Notes: generated from the sequence alone by a model not told the origin. DNA of 64,000 bases from Ensifer sp. LC11 (GCF_001695835.1 NZ_MBSO01000009.1:1-64000); one strand, 5' to 3'. Shown: positions 45,699 through 55,049, numbered from the stretch's first letter. Numbers and translations are program-made.

Positions 45699-46343
45699 TC
45701 ACGCCCTGATCGGCGCCTGGCGGATATGGATTTCGATCAGGCGCTTCAGCTCGGCCAGGTCCCTGGCTTCCAGCGCATCGACCATCAGGTGATGCTCGCG
45801 GGCCGATTGTTCGATGCGGGCGCGCGTGCGCCATTGCGAGACCGGGGCCGAGGCTGTCCGCTGGCGGATTTCGGCGATGATGTTCACGAGTTCGGTGTTG
45901 CCCGCCAGCATGAGCAGGGCGCGGTGGAAGGCGAGGTTCGCGTCGTAGTGCTCCATGATCGAGCCGCGAAACGACATCTCGTCGAAGGCCCTGGCGAGGT
46001 CCCGCAACGCCCTGACGGATTCCGGCGTCACGTTCGCCACAATCCGGTCGGCGATGCCGGTCTCGAGGATCACGCGGATGTCGCTGATTTCCTGCGTGCG
46101 CTGGTCGTCGAGCTCGTAGACCTGGTAGCCGCGGTTGGGATTGTGCTGCACCAGGCGCTTTTGCGACAGGCGATCGAGTGCGCGTCGAACCTCGGGCCGG
46201 GTGCAATCATAGCGGCGTTCCAGGTCGATCTGCTTGAGCCAGGTGCCGGCGGGAAGGGTTCCGGTCAGGATGTCGTGCAGCAAAAGCTCGGTCACGTCCT
46301 TCTTGTCCGTGGACGCTTCCGTTTCCATCAGATCGTCGCTCAT
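45699..46343 (-). CDS. GntR-family regulator, FCD type
   Basis: 214 residues. Winged HTH (ELLLHDILTGTLPAGTWLKQ, TRPEVRRALDRLSQKRLVQ) and an FCD domain with ISDIRVILETGIADRIVA, NLAFHRALLMLAGN and REHHLMVDALEARD. The His residues of the FCD domain suggest a metal-assisted carboxylate effector. The ATG at 46341-46343 (MSDDL) follows AGGA; an upstream start would add 19 residues. It is divergent from the M20 peptidase/ABC operon, which it probably controls. Confidence 0.9.
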   Translation of the reverse strand: MSDDLMETEASTDKKDVTELLLHDILTGTLPAGTWLKQIDLERRYDCTRPEVRRALDRLSQKRLVQHNPNRGYQVYELDDQRTQEISDIRVILETGIADRIVANVTPESVRALRDLARAFDEMSFRGSIMEHYDANLAFHRALLMLAGNTELVNIIAEIRQRTASAPVSQWRTRARIEQSAREHHLMVDALEARDLAELKRLIEIHIRQAPIRA

Positions 46344-46656
46344 CGCCGGTCCTGTTTTTCTCGTGTCCACTGTCCGATCCCTTCCAGGAATTGGTTCCAT
46401 TTTTGGAGAAACTATGATGACGCCCGCGACAATTCAATGCGGGCGGGGGGATTTTCTCGGCCAGTTTCAACGCCTTGGGGCCGAGACCGCGTCACCGTGA
46501 CGGCCGGCTCAAAGCCGCCGCCGATTGCCGTGATCGACCGCTGAGGCGCTCTCCACGCCAACCGAAATAATTCATCGCGCCTCTCTTGTGTATCCAAAAA
46601 TGATTCCGTAAATTGGCGCCAATAATGGATACTATTATTGGGGGCGCCGGTAAACC
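46344..46656. other. 313-bp divergent intergenic region
   Basis: Contains the promoters of the GntR gene and the M20/ABC operon and the inverted repeats described at 46590-46641. No gene supported. Confidence 0.5.
46590..46641. promoter_or_regulatory. Candidate GntR operator region
   Basis: Within the divergent GntR/M20 gap, GTATCCA (46590-46596) and TGGATAC (46626-46632) form an inverted pair. Overlapping it, CCAATAAT (46619-46626) and ATTATTGG (46634-46641) form a perfect inverted repeat around GGATACT. It ends 15 bp before the M20 start, a position suited to repression. Confidence 0.5.
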
Positions 46657-48081
46657 ATGAAGAATTCGCATGCCGTCTGGGAACTGCTCGAGACCAAGCG
46701 CGAAGCATTCTTTGCGCTCAGCGACCGGGTCTGGGATACGCCGGAAACCAACTATGAGGAGTTTTCTTCGTCCGCCGAACATGCGGCACTGCTCGAAGCC
46801 GAGGGCTTTCGCGTGTCGCGTGGCATCGCCGGCATGCCGACGGCGGTCATGGGCGAGGCAGGTGAGGGCGGGCCTGTTATCGCCATCCTCGGCGAGTTCG
46901 ATGCGCTGCCGGGCTTGAGCCAGGCGGCCGGCATTGCCGAGGAGCGGCCGCTCACCGAAGGCGGCAACGGCCATGGCTGCGGCCACAACCTGCTCGGCGC
47001 CGGCTCGATGATGGCGGCCACCGCCGTCAAGGACTATCTCGCTGCCAACGGCATCGAGGGGCGGGTCCGCTATTACGGCTGCCCGGCGGAAGAGGGCGGT
47101 TCGTCCAAGGGCTTCATGGTGCGCGCCGGCGTGTTCGACGATGTCGATATCGCGATCTCCTGGCACCCGGCACCCTTTGCCGGTGTCAACAACCCGATCT
47201 CGCTTGCCTGCAACGAACTCGACTTCCGCTTCAGCGGTCGGGCGTCGCACGCTTCGGCGGCTCCCCACCTGGGCCGCAGTGCGCTCGACGCGCTTGAACT
47301 GATGAATGTCGGCGTCAACTATCTGCGCGAGCACATGCCGTCGTCGGCGCGGATCCACTATGCGGTCACTGACACGGGCGGCAACGCGCCGAACGTCGTG
47401 CAGGCACGCGCGAAGGCGCGCTATCTCGTTCGCGCCCGCAGCCTGCCGGAGCTTCTGGACCTCGTCGAACGGGTCCGCAGCGTCTCCAAGGGCGCGGCGC
47501 TGATGACCGGCACCTCGGTCAGCGACGAGATCGTCAGCGGCGACGCCAATCTGATCGGCAACACGCCGCTCGAAGCGCTGATGCATCGCCAGCTCGAGCA
47601 TCTGGGGCCGCCTCGGTTCGATGAGGACGACCGCAGGATGGCTGCAAGGTTCCAGGAGACCTTCACAAATGAGGATATCGCGTCTGCCTTCGAGCGCTTC
47701 GGCCTGAAGCTGCGCCGCGGTGTTTCCCTCTGCGACACGATCTTCCCGCCCGAGAACGGCGCCGGCACGCTTGTCGGCTCCACCGATGTCGGAACGGTCA
47801 GCTGGGTGGTGCCGACCGTGCAGATGCGCGGCGCCACTTACGCCATCGGCACGCCCGGCCACTCCTGGCAGCTGGTTGCGCAAGGCAAGCTTCCGGCCGC
47901 CCATAAGGGCATGGAACATGCGGCCAAGGTGATGGCGAGCACGGCGATCGAGCTGATCCTCGATCCGGCGCTGATTGCCGCGGCCAAGGCCGACCATGCC
48001 GCGAGGCTGGAGGGCACGCCGTTCGTCAATCCCATTCCTGACAATGTTGACCCACCGATCCCCGGCGTGAGCCATGGTTAG
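46657..48081 (+). CDS. M20-family amidohydrolase/metallopeptidase, AbgB-like
   Basis: 474 residues. Di-zinc ligands in GNGHGCGHNLLG, YGCPAEEGGSSKG and AISWHPAP; the dimerisation lid includes FRFSGRASHASAAPHLGRSA. The late GTPGHSWQ histidine is present. This is the AbgB (p-aminobenzoyl-glutamate hydrolase subunit B-like) branch. It is likely an intracellular hydrolase of an N-acylated amino acid or opine-like conjugate taken up by the ABC importer encoded directly downstream (inference). Confidence 0.9.
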   Translation: MKNSHAVWELLETKREAFFALSDRVWDTPETNYEEFSSSAEHAALLEAEGFRVSRGIAGMPTAVMGEAGEGGPVIAILGEFDALPGLSQAAGIAEERPLTEGGNGHGCGHNLLGAGSMMAATAVKDYLAANGIEGRVRYYGCPAEEGGSSKGFMVRAGVFDDVDIAISWHPAPFAGVNNPISLACNELDFRFSGRASHASAAPHLGRSALDALELMNVGVNYLREHMPSSARIHYAVTDTGGNAPNVVQARAKARYLVRARSLPELLDLVERVRSVSKGAALMTGTSVSDEIVSGDANLIGNTPLEALMHRQLEHLGPPRFDEDDRRMAARFQETFTNEDIASAFERFGLKLRRGVSLCDTIFPPENGAGTLVGSTDVGTVSWVVPTVQMRGATYAIGTPGHSWQLVAQGKLPAAHKGMEHAAKVMASTAIELILDPALIAAAKADHAARLEGTPFVNPIPDNVDPPIPGVSHG

Positions 48082-48114
48082 GTCATCGATCGACAAGCGA
48101 AGGGAGGCGCTGCG

Positions 48115-48834
48115 ATGACTGAGCCCGGTTTCCTTGACATCATCAGCTTCGGGCCGGACGGCTGGGGGCCGGCGCTTGCGGCCGGCGCGTGGATGACGAT
48201 CCTGATCGCGATATCAGGTTTTGCGATCGGCGGCCTCATCGGCACCTTCGGCGCCTGGGCGAAGATCGCCGGCGGTCCGGTCGTCCGTGCTTGCGCCGAG
48301 GCCTACACCACCATCCTTCGCGGCATTCCCGACCTGCTGGTCATCTATCTCTTCTATTTCGGCGGCAGCGCCGTGGTGACGGCGGTCGGCCAGCTGTTCG
48401 GCGCGGAGGGCTTCGTCAGCTTTCCCGGCTTCATCGCCGGCGCGCTTGCGGTCGGCATCACCTCCGGCGCCCAGCAGACCGAGGTCTATCGCGGCGCCTT
48501 TCGTGCCGTGCATCCGGGGGAACTGGAGGCGGCGACCGCCTGCGGCATGGGGCGGCTCCTCAAGTTCCGCCGCATCACCGCGCCCTTGACGCTGCGTTAT
48601 GCGCTGCCAGGTCTCGGCAACGTCTGGCAGGTGGTGCTGAAGGAATCCGCACTGGTCTCGGTCACGGGCGTCGTAGAACTCCTGCGCCAGGCGCAGATCG
48701 GCGCCGGATCGACCAGCCGTCCCTTCGATTTCTTCTTTATCGCAGCGATGATCTATCTCGCGATTTCCACGGTCTCGGGCCTGATCCTTCAGGTCACTGA
48801 GCGCCGCTTCCAGCGCGGCGTCAGGAGGGGCTGA
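48115..48834 (+). CDS. Polar amino acid/opine ABC transporter permease (HisQ/OccQ-like)
   Basis: 239 residues, HisM/HisQ family: LRGIPDLLVIYLFYFGGSAV, then EVYRGAFRAVHPGELEAATACGM-type EAA loop and FRRITAPLTLRYALPGLGN. AAGGGAGG precedes the ATG at 48115. It overlaps the next permease gene by one base. Inner membrane; pairs with the second permease. Confidence 0.92.
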   Translation: MTEPGFLDIISFGPDGWGPALAAGAWMTILIAISGFAIGGLIGTFGAWAKIAGGPVVRACAEAYTTILRGIPDLLVIYLFYFGGSAVVTAVGQLFGAEGFVSFPGFIAGALAVGITSGAQQTEVYRGAFRAVHPGELEAATACGMGRLLKFRRITAPLTLRYALPGLGNVWQVVLKESALVSVTGVVELLRQAQIGAGSTSRPFDFFFIAAMIYLAISTVSGLILQVTERRFQRGVRRG

Positions 48835-49556
48835 TGGATATCAAATTTGCCCTTGAAACCTTCTGGAGCCTGGCGGCGGCGCTGCCGTTGACGCTGGAGC
48901 TTGCCGTGACCTCGATCGCGCTCGGCTCGGTTCTCGCTCTCGCTCTCGCGCTTTCCCGCCTCTCGGGCATTCTCGCACTCGATCTCTTTGCTCGCACTTA
49001 TGTGTTCCTGTTTCGGGGAACGCCGCTGCTCGTGCAGATCTTCCTGATCTATTACGGTCTCAGCCAGTTTCCGGCCGTGCGCCACAGCATCTTCTGGCCG
49101 CTGCTGAGAGAACCCTACTGGTGCGCGGTGCTGGCGCTGATGCTGAACACGGCCGCCTATGCCAGCGAAATCATCCGCGGCGGGCTCATTTCGGTGCCGC
49201 ACGGGCAGGTGGAGGCAGCGCGCGCCTGCGGCATGGGTCGCTTCATGATCTTCCGCCGCATCGTCATGCCGCAAGCGCTGCGCCAGGCGCTGCCCGGTTA
49301 CGGCAACGAGATGATCTCCATGGTCAAGGCGACCTCGCTCGCCTCGATCATCACGCTGATGGAAATCACCGGCGTCGCCGCCAAGCTCATTTCGGAGAGC
49401 TACCGGGTGATCGAGGTCTTCGTCGTCGCCGGGTTCATCTATCTCGCCATCAACTTCGCGCTGACCCGGCTCGTCGCCTTCGCCGAAGCCAGGCTGAACC
49501 CGCACCTGCGCGCGCCGCTGGCGATTTCCGCAGAACTCAAGGGAGAAACGCATTGA
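48834..49556 (+). CDS. Polar amino acid/opine ABC transporter permease (HisM/OccM-like)
   Basis: 240 residues. FRGTPLLVQIFLIYYGLSQF, AAYASEIIRGGLISVPHGQV, EAARACGMGRFMIFRRIVMP and a C-terminal YLAINFALTRLV helix, all diagnostic of the HisM family. The start overlaps the stop of the upstream permease, and the stop overlaps the TTG start of the ATPase, so translation is coupled. Confidence 0.92.
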   Translation: MDIKFALETFWSLAAALPLTLELAVTSIALGSVLALALALSRLSGILALDLFARTYVFLFRGTPLLVQIFLIYYGLSQFPAVRHSIFWPLLREPYWCAVLALMLNTAAYASEIIRGGLISVPHGQVEAARACGMGRFMIFRRIVMPQALRQALPGYGNEMISMVKATSLASIITLMEITGVAAKLISESYRVIEVFVVAGFIYLAINFALTRLVAFAEARLNPHLRAPLAISAELKGETH

Positions 49557-50335
49557 ACATCTCCGCCGCCGTCACCACTCCGGTCGCCATCCGCGTGCAC
49601 GACCTACACAAGAGCTTCGGGCCCATCGAGGTGCTGAAAGGCGTGTCGCTCGAGGCGCGCGAGGGCGAAGTGATTTCCATTCTTGGATCGTCCGGCTCCG
49701 GCAAGTCGACGCTGCTTCGCTGCATCAACATGCTGGAGGTGCCGAATTCGGGCACGATCGAGGTCGCCGGTGAGGCCATCCGGCTGAAAACTTCGAGCGA
49801 CGGGCGCAGCCGCCCAGCCGACCAGAAACAGGTGGACCGTATCCGCTCCGAACTCGGCATGGTGTTCCAGAGCTTCAATCTCTGGTCCCACAAGACCGTA
49901 CTCGAAAATGTCATCGAGGCGCCGGTGCATGTGCTGAAGCGCCCGCGCGCCGAGGCGATCGAGGAGGCTGAAGCGCTGCTTGCCAAGGTCGGCATCGCCG
50001 ACAAGCGCAACCACTACCCCTCGCATCTTTCGGGCGGCCAGCAGCAGCGTGCCGCAATCGCCCGCGCGCTTGCGATGCGCCCGAAGGCGATGCTCCTCGA
50101 CGAACCGACCTCGGCGCTCGACCCGGAGCTGGTCGGCGAGGTGCTGCGCGTCATGCGCGGGCTCGCCGAGGAGGGGCGCACCATGCTGGTCGTGACCCAT
50201 GAAATGGGCTTTGCCCGCGATGTCTCCAGCCGCGTCGTCTTCGTGCACAAGGGAACGATCGAGGAGGAAGGGCCGCCGCACGAGGTCTTCACCCGCTCGA
50301 AGTCCGAGCGGTTCCGCCAATTCATCAAGAGTTGA
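49553..50335 (+). CDS. Polar amino acid/opine ABC transporter ATP-binding protein (HisP/OccP-like)
   Basis: 260 residues, TTG start overlapping the permease stop (GGGAG site). Walker A GSSGSGKST, Q-loop MVFQSFNLWSHKTVLENV, signature LSGGQQQRA, Walker B MLLDEPTSALDPE, H-loop VVTHEMGFA. The frame is open far upstream but that part lies inside the permease gene. Energises import of the HisMQ permease pair. Confidence 0.93.
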   Translation: MNISAAVTTPVAIRVHDLHKSFGPIEVLKGVSLEAREGEVISILGSSGSGKSTLLRCINMLEVPNSGTIEVAGEAIRLKTSSDGRSRPADQKQVDRIRSELGMVFQSFNLWSHKTVLENVIEAPVHVLKRPRAEAIEEAEALLAKVGIADKRNHYPSHLSGGQQQRAAIARALAMRPKAMLLDEPTSALDPELVGEVLRVMRGLAEEGRTMLVVTHEMGFARDVSSRVVFVHKGTIEEEGPPHEVFTRSKSERFRQFIKS

Positions 50336-50401
50336 GGCGCCAGCTACGGCCGGCCGCCAACACGCATACCAATCAACATCCACAAAAAGGGGAATGCTGT
50401 A

Positions 50402-51259
50402 ATGAAGAAGACCACCGCAATCATCGCCTCGGCGCTTGCCGTTGCCGCGGGGCTGATGTCCGTGCCGGCCAAGGCCGAAGACAAGAAGTGGACGAAGGTG
50501 ACGATCGCCACCGAAGGCGCCTTTCCGCCCTATAACCTCACCAAGGCAGACGGCACGCTCGACGGCTACGAGATCGAGCTCAGCAAAATTCTCTGTGACC
50601 ACATGAAGGTCGAATGCACCGTCATCGCCCAGTCCTTCGACGGCATGATCCCGGCGCTCAACGCCGGCAAGTTCGACGCCATCATGGCCGGCATGTCGGC
50701 GACCGAGAAGCGCAAGGAAGTCATCGACTTCTCGACGTCCTACGGCAGCACCGGCCAGGCCTTCGCGACGCTGAAGGGTGGCGATCTCGAAACGCTGCCG
50801 ATGAAGGGCGAACTGTTCTCGCTCGCCTCCAACGAGGCGGGCGCGCGCAAGGCGGTAGACGAACTGAAGCCGCTGATCGAGGGCAAGACCATCGGCGTCC
50901 AGACCGCGTCGATCGCGGCGCGCTTCATCGACGAATATCTGAAGGACGTGGTCGAGGTGCGCGAATACAAGACGACCGAGCAGCACGATCTCGACCTCGT
51001 CGCCGGCCGCGTCGATTTCGTCATGGCCTCGATGGGTTATTTGAAGACCACGGTCGAAAAGCCCGCCAACAGCGATATGGTCATCACGGGCCCGCGCTTC
51101 CAGGGCGGCTTCCTTGGCGCCGGTAGCTCCGTCGGGCTGCGCAAGAGCGACCCGGAACTGAAGGTGCTGTTCGACGACGCCGTCGCCGCGGCCAAGGCCG
51201 ACGGCACCATCAAGCGCCTTTCTGAAAAGTGGTTCGGCTTCGATCTGACGCCGCAATAA
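50402..51259 (+). CDS. Polar amino acid/opine ABC transporter substrate-binding protein (HisJ/OccT-like)
   Basis: 285 residues. Signal peptide MKKTTAIIASALAVAAGLMS to AKA, then an SBP_bac_3 fold: VTIATEGAFPPYNLTKADGT, AGKFDAIMAGMSATEKRKEV, and DFVMASMGYL. The binding-site Arg (R in TEKRKE) and Asp (D in DLVAGRVDF) of basic amino acid/octopine-type members are present. Last gene of the importer; the ligand is probably a basic amino acid or its conjugate (inference). Confidence 0.91.
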   Translation: MKKTTAIIASALAVAAGLMSVPAKAEDKKWTKVTIATEGAFPPYNLTKADGTLDGYEIELSKILCDHMKVECTVIAQSFDGMIPALNAGKFDAIMAGMSATEKRKEVIDFSTSYGSTGQAFATLKGGDLETLPMKGELFSLASNEAGARKAVDELKPLIEGKTIGVQTASIAARFIDEYLKDVVEVREYKTTEQHDLDLVAGRVDFVMASMGYLKTTVEKPANSDMVITGPRFQGGFLGAGSSVGLRKSDPELKVLFDDAVAAAKADGTIKRLSEKWFGFDLTPQ

Positions 51260-51286
51260 GCCTCGGGCGACACCGCTATCAACTCA

Positions 51287-51320
51287 AGCGCCGCGTGTTC
51301 CACCGAACGCGCGGCGCTCT
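51287..51320 (+). terminator. Terminator of the M20/ABC operon
   Basis: AGCGCCGCGTGTTC (51287-51300) pairs with GAACGCGCGGCGCT (51305-51318), one wobble, loop CACC, followed by CTT. It lies 28 bp past the substrate-binding protein stop. Confidence 0.75.
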
Positions 51321-51369
51321 TGCGCCTGGGGCGAGGTTGACTTTCATAAGTGATCAATTATGATAAGTC

Positions 51370-51681
51370 ATGACTTATGAAGCGAGGGCATTGGTGGCTC
51401 TGGCCGATCCGACCCGGCGTGCCATCTTCGAGAAACTGGCGGAAGGTCGCCTTTCAGTGGCGGAGCTGGCACGCGTGATGCCGGTGTCGCAGCCGGCGAT
51501 CTCACAACATCTGAAAGTGCTGAAGGAGGCGCGCCTGGTCGTTGACCAGCCGGCCGGCGCGCGCAGGATCTATTCGATCGATCCGAGTGGCCTTGGGCCC
51601 TTGCGCCAATGGCTGGACCGTTTCTGGGACGAGCAGCTTGCGGCTTTCAAGACGCTCGCCGACGGCGACGAGACGGAGTGA
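51370..51681 (+). CDS. ArsR-family regulator (SRPBCC-associated type)
   Basis: 103 residues, winged HTH: LADPTRRAIFEKLAEGRLSV, PVSQPAISQHLKVLKEARLV, then RRIYSIDPSGLGPLRQWLD. No arsenic Cys motif. This is the subgroup that precedes AHSA1/SRPBCC genes, as it does here (33-bp gap). It likely autoregulates the pair. Confidence 0.9.
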   Translation: MTYEARALVALADPTRRAIFEKLAEGRLSVAELARVMPVSQPAISQHLKVLKEARLVVDQPAGARRIYSIDPSGLGPLRQWLDRFWDEQLAAFKTLADGDETE

Positions 51682-51714
51682 TCAAAGGCGGCAACCGTTG
51701 AGCGGAGGAAGAGC

Positions 51715-52182
51715 ATGCATAGGATCGAACCGGCCCCGGTGCTGAAATCCGTCACCGTCAGCGCGCCGCCTGAGCGCGCCTTCGAGATCTTCGCGACGCA
51801 GATGGGCGACTGGTGGCTGAAGACCCACAGCCTGACGGCAAGCGGACAGAAGACCATTGTCGTCGAGCCCCGCGCCGGCGGGCGCTGGTATGAGATCGGC
51901 GTGTCAGGTGAGGAAAGGGAGTGGGGCCGGGTGCTTGCCTACGAGCCGCCGAAGCGCATCCTTTTTGCCTGGCAGCTCAATGCCGACTGGACCTTCGATC
52001 CAGAATTCCGGACCGAAGTGGAAGTCACCTTCGAACCGACAGCCGACGGCGGCACGACCGTGCGGCTCGAGCATCGCAACCTCGCGAACTATGGCGCCAA
52101 GGCGGAGGAAGCGCGGCGCGCGCTCGATTCCGAAGGCGGCTGGGCCGGGTTGCTCGCGGCGTTTGCGGCGAGGGCGGCGTGA
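51715..52182 (+). CDS. AHSA1/SRPBCC domain protein
   Basis: 155 residues, SRPBCC fold (VTVSAPPERAFEIFATQMGD, WQLNADWTFDP, TVRLEHRNLANYG). A hydrophobic-ligand-binding START-like fold. Cotranscribed with the ArsR gene. The ligand is unknown. Confidence 0.9.
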   Translation: MHRIEPAPVLKSVTVSAPPERAFEIFATQMGDWWLKTHSLTASGQKTIVVEPRAGGRWYEIGVSGEEREWGRVLAYEPPKRILFAWQLNADWTFDPEFRTEVEVTFEPTADGGTTVRLEHRNLANYGAKAEEARRALDSEGGWAGLLAAFAARAA

Positions 52183-52213
52183 AGCGTGGCCAGATTGCCT
52201 GCGCAAGCAGCCC

Positions 52214-52897
52214 TTACCTAGAGGGGGTTTCCAGTGCGCGGGCGTCTTTTCTGACGTCATAGAGAAACTTCAGGATCGTGATGACCGAAGACGCAATGCC
52301 AGCCACGGCAGTTATGTGCTGCCAAGTTACCTGATCGGCCGCGGACTTATCGATCATGCCGATGGCATACATGGCCCAAACCGCGGTGTACAAGGCCGGC
52401 GCCAGTACGGCCGAGGCCAGGATAAGCACGATTGCCAAGGCCTTCGCAATCCGGGCGTCGACCGCCGAAACGTCCATTGTCCACGTCACTGCGACGATCA
52501 CCAATCCGCAAAAAATGGTCGCCATGTTAACGACGGCCTGAAGCGGCGCGCCTAAAACGACATCACCCTGGCCATAGTTGAACAAGTTGAGCGGGAGCAG
52601 GATGGCCAGCACCACGGCATAGACGAAGCTTCTTGTTTTCAGCGCAAAGTCAAAAAGCAGGCAATATGCAAAGCCAGCAGCACCGATGATCGGGGCCAGG
52701 AGCAGCACGAGATAGAAAGGGTAGGCCGCTCTATCGTAGGCGTCCGGCCTTGGACCTGTTGCCTGTGACAATGGTCCACCTTGGTTCAAATGAGAAAATG
52801 CGATGTATCTGGAAATGAAGGTGCCCGCTTCTATCATCCACCAAACGGCCAACAGCGCGGTTGCTAAGGCGAGACAAACCCCGACAGCTCTTCGCAT
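52214..52897 (-). CDS. Hypothetical membrane protein
   Basis: 227 residues, about 5-6 membrane segments (AVGVCLALATALLAVWWMIE; FYLVLLLAPIIGAAGFAYCL; FVYAVVLAILLPLNLF). AGGAA precedes the ATG at 52895-52897. The long external loop near residue 35-60 is soluble. No family recognised; convergent with the SRPBCC gene. Confidence 0.7.
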   Translation of the reverse strand: MRRAVGVCLALATALLAVWWMIEAGTFISRYIAFSHLNQGGPLSQATGPRPDAYDRAAYPFYLVLLLAPIIGAAGFAYCLLFDFALKTRSFVYAVVLAILLPLNLFNYGQGDVVLGAPLQAVVNMATIFCGLVIVAVTWTMDVSAVDARIAKALAIVLILASAVLAPALYTAVWAMYAIGMIDKSAADQVTWQHITAVAGIASSVITILKFLYDVRKDARALETPSR

Positions 52898-53182
52898 CAC
52901 ACAGTTCCTGCCCCATCCCCGTACTGACAACCATCAGAGATTGCATCGGCAAGCGACGTGAGTCGAGAGGGACTGATCTGCTGGCACCTTTTCGCCGCCT
53001 TCTCTCCCGGTTTCCGGTCGTATGGGCAAGCGACGATGGGCGATTCAACGTGCCCGGCACAGGCTGTGGACGCCAAATCAGGTCATGGTTTAGACAAGCT
53101 GCTGTGCCAAGCCGCGCACGTTCATCCGACATTCATGGCGGATTGCGGAAAATGGCCCGATGAAAAACAGTTGGATGATGCG

Positions 53183-53668
53183 ATGAAAAGAATAGGTGCA
53201 GTACTCGTGGCCGCCGCTACGGCGCTGTCGGCGGTCTCGGCGCAGGCCGTGCCCATGTCCCCCGTTTCCGTTGGGCAGTCGGCTTCCCAGCCGGTCGAGT
53301 TGATCCACCACAAGCCAGGCCACTACGGCGGCCCGCGACACAAGCGCGGGTACGACGGCTACCGCTACAACGGCAACCGCTACAATGCGGGCCCACGATA
53401 CGGCTATTACAATGGCTACGAGGGCTACCGCTACCGTCGCGACGGCTACCGCAGGCACAGCGATGGCTGGTGGTATCCTCTGGCTGCATTCGGAGCAGGC
53501 GTGGTTATCGGTGGCGCCATCGCGTCGCCACCCCGCAGGGTCTATTCCAATGCGCCGTCCGCGCATGTCGAATGGTGCTATGACCGCTATCGCTCATACA
53601 GAGCCTACGACAATAGTTTCCAGCCCCATTATGGGCCGCGCCAGGAATGCGTGTCGCCGTATTATTGA
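53183..53668 (+). CDS. BA14K-family secreted protein
   Basis: 161 residues. Signal peptide [20 protein letters not shown], a Tyr/Gly/Arg-rich middle, a membrane-like [13 protein letters not shown], and the BA14K C-terminal signature [14 protein letters not shown]...RQEC. The two Cys flank the signature as in the Brucella 14-kDa immunoreactive/lectin-like protein. Surface-exposed or periplasmic. Confidence 0.85.
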   Translation: MKRIGAVLVAAATALSAVSAQAVPMSPVSVGQSASQPVELIHHKPGHYGGPRHKRGYDGYRYNGNRYNAGPRYGYYNGYEGYRYRRDGYRRHSDGWWYPLAAFGAGVVIGGAIASPPRRVYSNAPSAHVEWCYDRYRSYRAYDNSFQPHYGPRQECVSPYY

Positions 53669-53699
53669 GCGTCCATTGGACGACGGCCGTCGGGTTGAA

Positions 53700-53830
53700 A
53701 CCTCGATGACCGTCGTCGATGCGGCAGCATGGTCTCCGCCGTCACCTTGCTCTCCGGCAATGACCGTGGCGGAAAGCTTCGGAAAGGCGTGCACCTGTCG
53801 GGCATCGCCCGCCGTGTCACCTTCCGAGCA
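53700..53830 (-). pseudogene. Decayed second copy of the corrinoid-activator gene 3' end
   Basis: The minus-strand reading DARQVHAFPKLSATVIAGEQ, then GDGGDH aligns with the C-terminus of the intact gene at 55961-58033 (AMPNKVDTFPKLSTVVTLPE, then GDDGEGG). At DNA level TCACCTTGC(T/G)CTCCGGCA and AGCTTCGG(A/G)AAGG are shared. Similarity spans roughly 100-130 bp in the same orientation. It marks the far side of the accessory segment carrying the HEPN and SinR-like genes. Confidence 0.7.
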
Positions 53831-53902
53831 TCCTGACAATTGATCGATCGCGCGCGAGGAACGGCAGCGTCGGCCGCGGCCAGCCTTCGGACGTCGCTGT
53901 TG

Positions 53903-54208
53903 TTACTTGGTCGGCCGCACGAGCGTGACAACCCGCGGCTTTGATGGCGCGTCGAGCCATTCGATCCACTTGTCCCGTTCCTCGATCGTGTCGAAGAACC
54001 GCCAGAGCTTGTAATCCTCTTCCGTGGTCTGCAGCATCTCGCCGATCGAAACGAGCTCCATCGGCAGCTCCACCTCGTTGCCGTCGTAGCGAATGAAATA
54101 GATGCCTTCGGCGGCAAGGCGGACAACCTGGCCGGTGCCGTAGGTTCCATCGGGATCGTCGACCGTGAAATACATGCCGGTCAGGGTGTCGAGAATTTTG
54201 TTGTTCAT
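53903..54208 (-). CDS. Small hypothetical protein
   Basis: 101 residues from ATG 54206-54208. Beta-rich N-terminus (GMYFTVDDPDGTYGTGQVVR, IYFIRYDGNEVELPMELVSI) and a C-terminal amphipathic WRFFDTIEERDKWIEWLD. No recognised domain. The longer open frame (to 54373) has no better start. It lies in the segment between the two copies of the corrinoid-activator 3' end. Confidence 0.6.
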   Translation of the reverse strand: MNNKILDTLTGMYFTVDDPDGTYGTGQVVRLAAEGIYFIRYDGNEVELPMELVSIGEMLQTTEEDYKLWRFFDTIEERDKWIEWLDAPSKPRVVTLVRPTK

Positions 54209-54497
54209 CGGTGTCGAATGCCAGTTCACGAAGATGCGGTTGAGGAGACGTTCGCCCGCCGCCGGGATTAAGGCAAGCTGAAATCTCCAGTTTCCACGTC
54301 TGCTGAAGAGTGAGGCACTGCCAGTGCGACTACTCAATGATTGCCGGCCATGCCGTACGTTCGTTGCCTTCACTTCACGAGTTCGGGAAGAGGGCTGAGT
54401 AGACCAAGCGATAGCGTCCGGCGCTGCTCTGGGATTGCGGCCGCCGTGCTAGACCGAGTGTCTCCATCCTCCCGCGGTATAGAGCAGCCCGGTAGCT

Positions 54498-55049
54498 TCA
54501 ATTTAACCCAGGCGCAGATAGCGCTGGATGATTGAACAACGCAATTTGCTCGTGCGGCGAGCCTTCGCCATCCGCGGTCAATATCTTCGCCGCGTGATTA
54601 TGTGCGAAGCAAAGATGTCGCGCGACCAAGATGACGTAGGCCCCGAAATTGATCCCTATATCGTCCTCATAGGGGCATCCTAGCACTGTATCACCAAACG
54701 CTATGCCGTTCACTTTGCCACTGAAAACATTCATCGACATGCGTCCGGCATTTTGCTCGAAGTTTTTGATTTCGGTCGTTGACGTGTGGGCATATGCATT
54801 TCTGAACCGCTTTATTAGGTCGGCTACAGAACTCACCCCTGGGCCTGTCAGGTCATGAGCGCCCGAAATTGGCATTCCGACATTCTCGCAATACTTGTTC
54901 AGTTCATAAGAATTTATCGAAAGCTCGATTAACGCCGATTCTCTGAAAGGGCTGGCGCTTTCGATCACTCCACTCAAAATGAGCTGCGTGTTACGTTTCA
55001 GCATGTGAACGGCTTCGTGGCGTCGGAACCACTTCAGTTGATCTGCCAT
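54498..55049 (-). CDS. HEPN-motif protein, possible RNase or toxin
   Basis: 183 residues, ATG with AGGAA upstream. Predicted all-helical. LIKRFRNAYAHTST contains RxxxxH (R83-H88), the HEPN ribonuclease motif, at the expected end of a long helix. No other domain. AT-richer than its neighbours. 114 bp downstream of, and co-oriented with, a Cas2-like SinR-family gene. A HEPN nuclease/toxin is a reasonable hypothesis, but a single short motif is weak proof. Confidence 0.6.
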   Translation of the reverse strand: MADQLKWFRRHEAVHMLKRNTQLILSGVIESASPFRESALIELSINSYELNKYCENVGMPISGAHDLTGPGVSSVADLIKRFRNAYAHTSTTEIKNFEQNAGRMSMNVFSGKVNGIAFGDTVLGCPYEDDIGINFGAYVILVARHLCFAHNHAAKILTADGEGSPHEQIALFNHPALSAPGLN

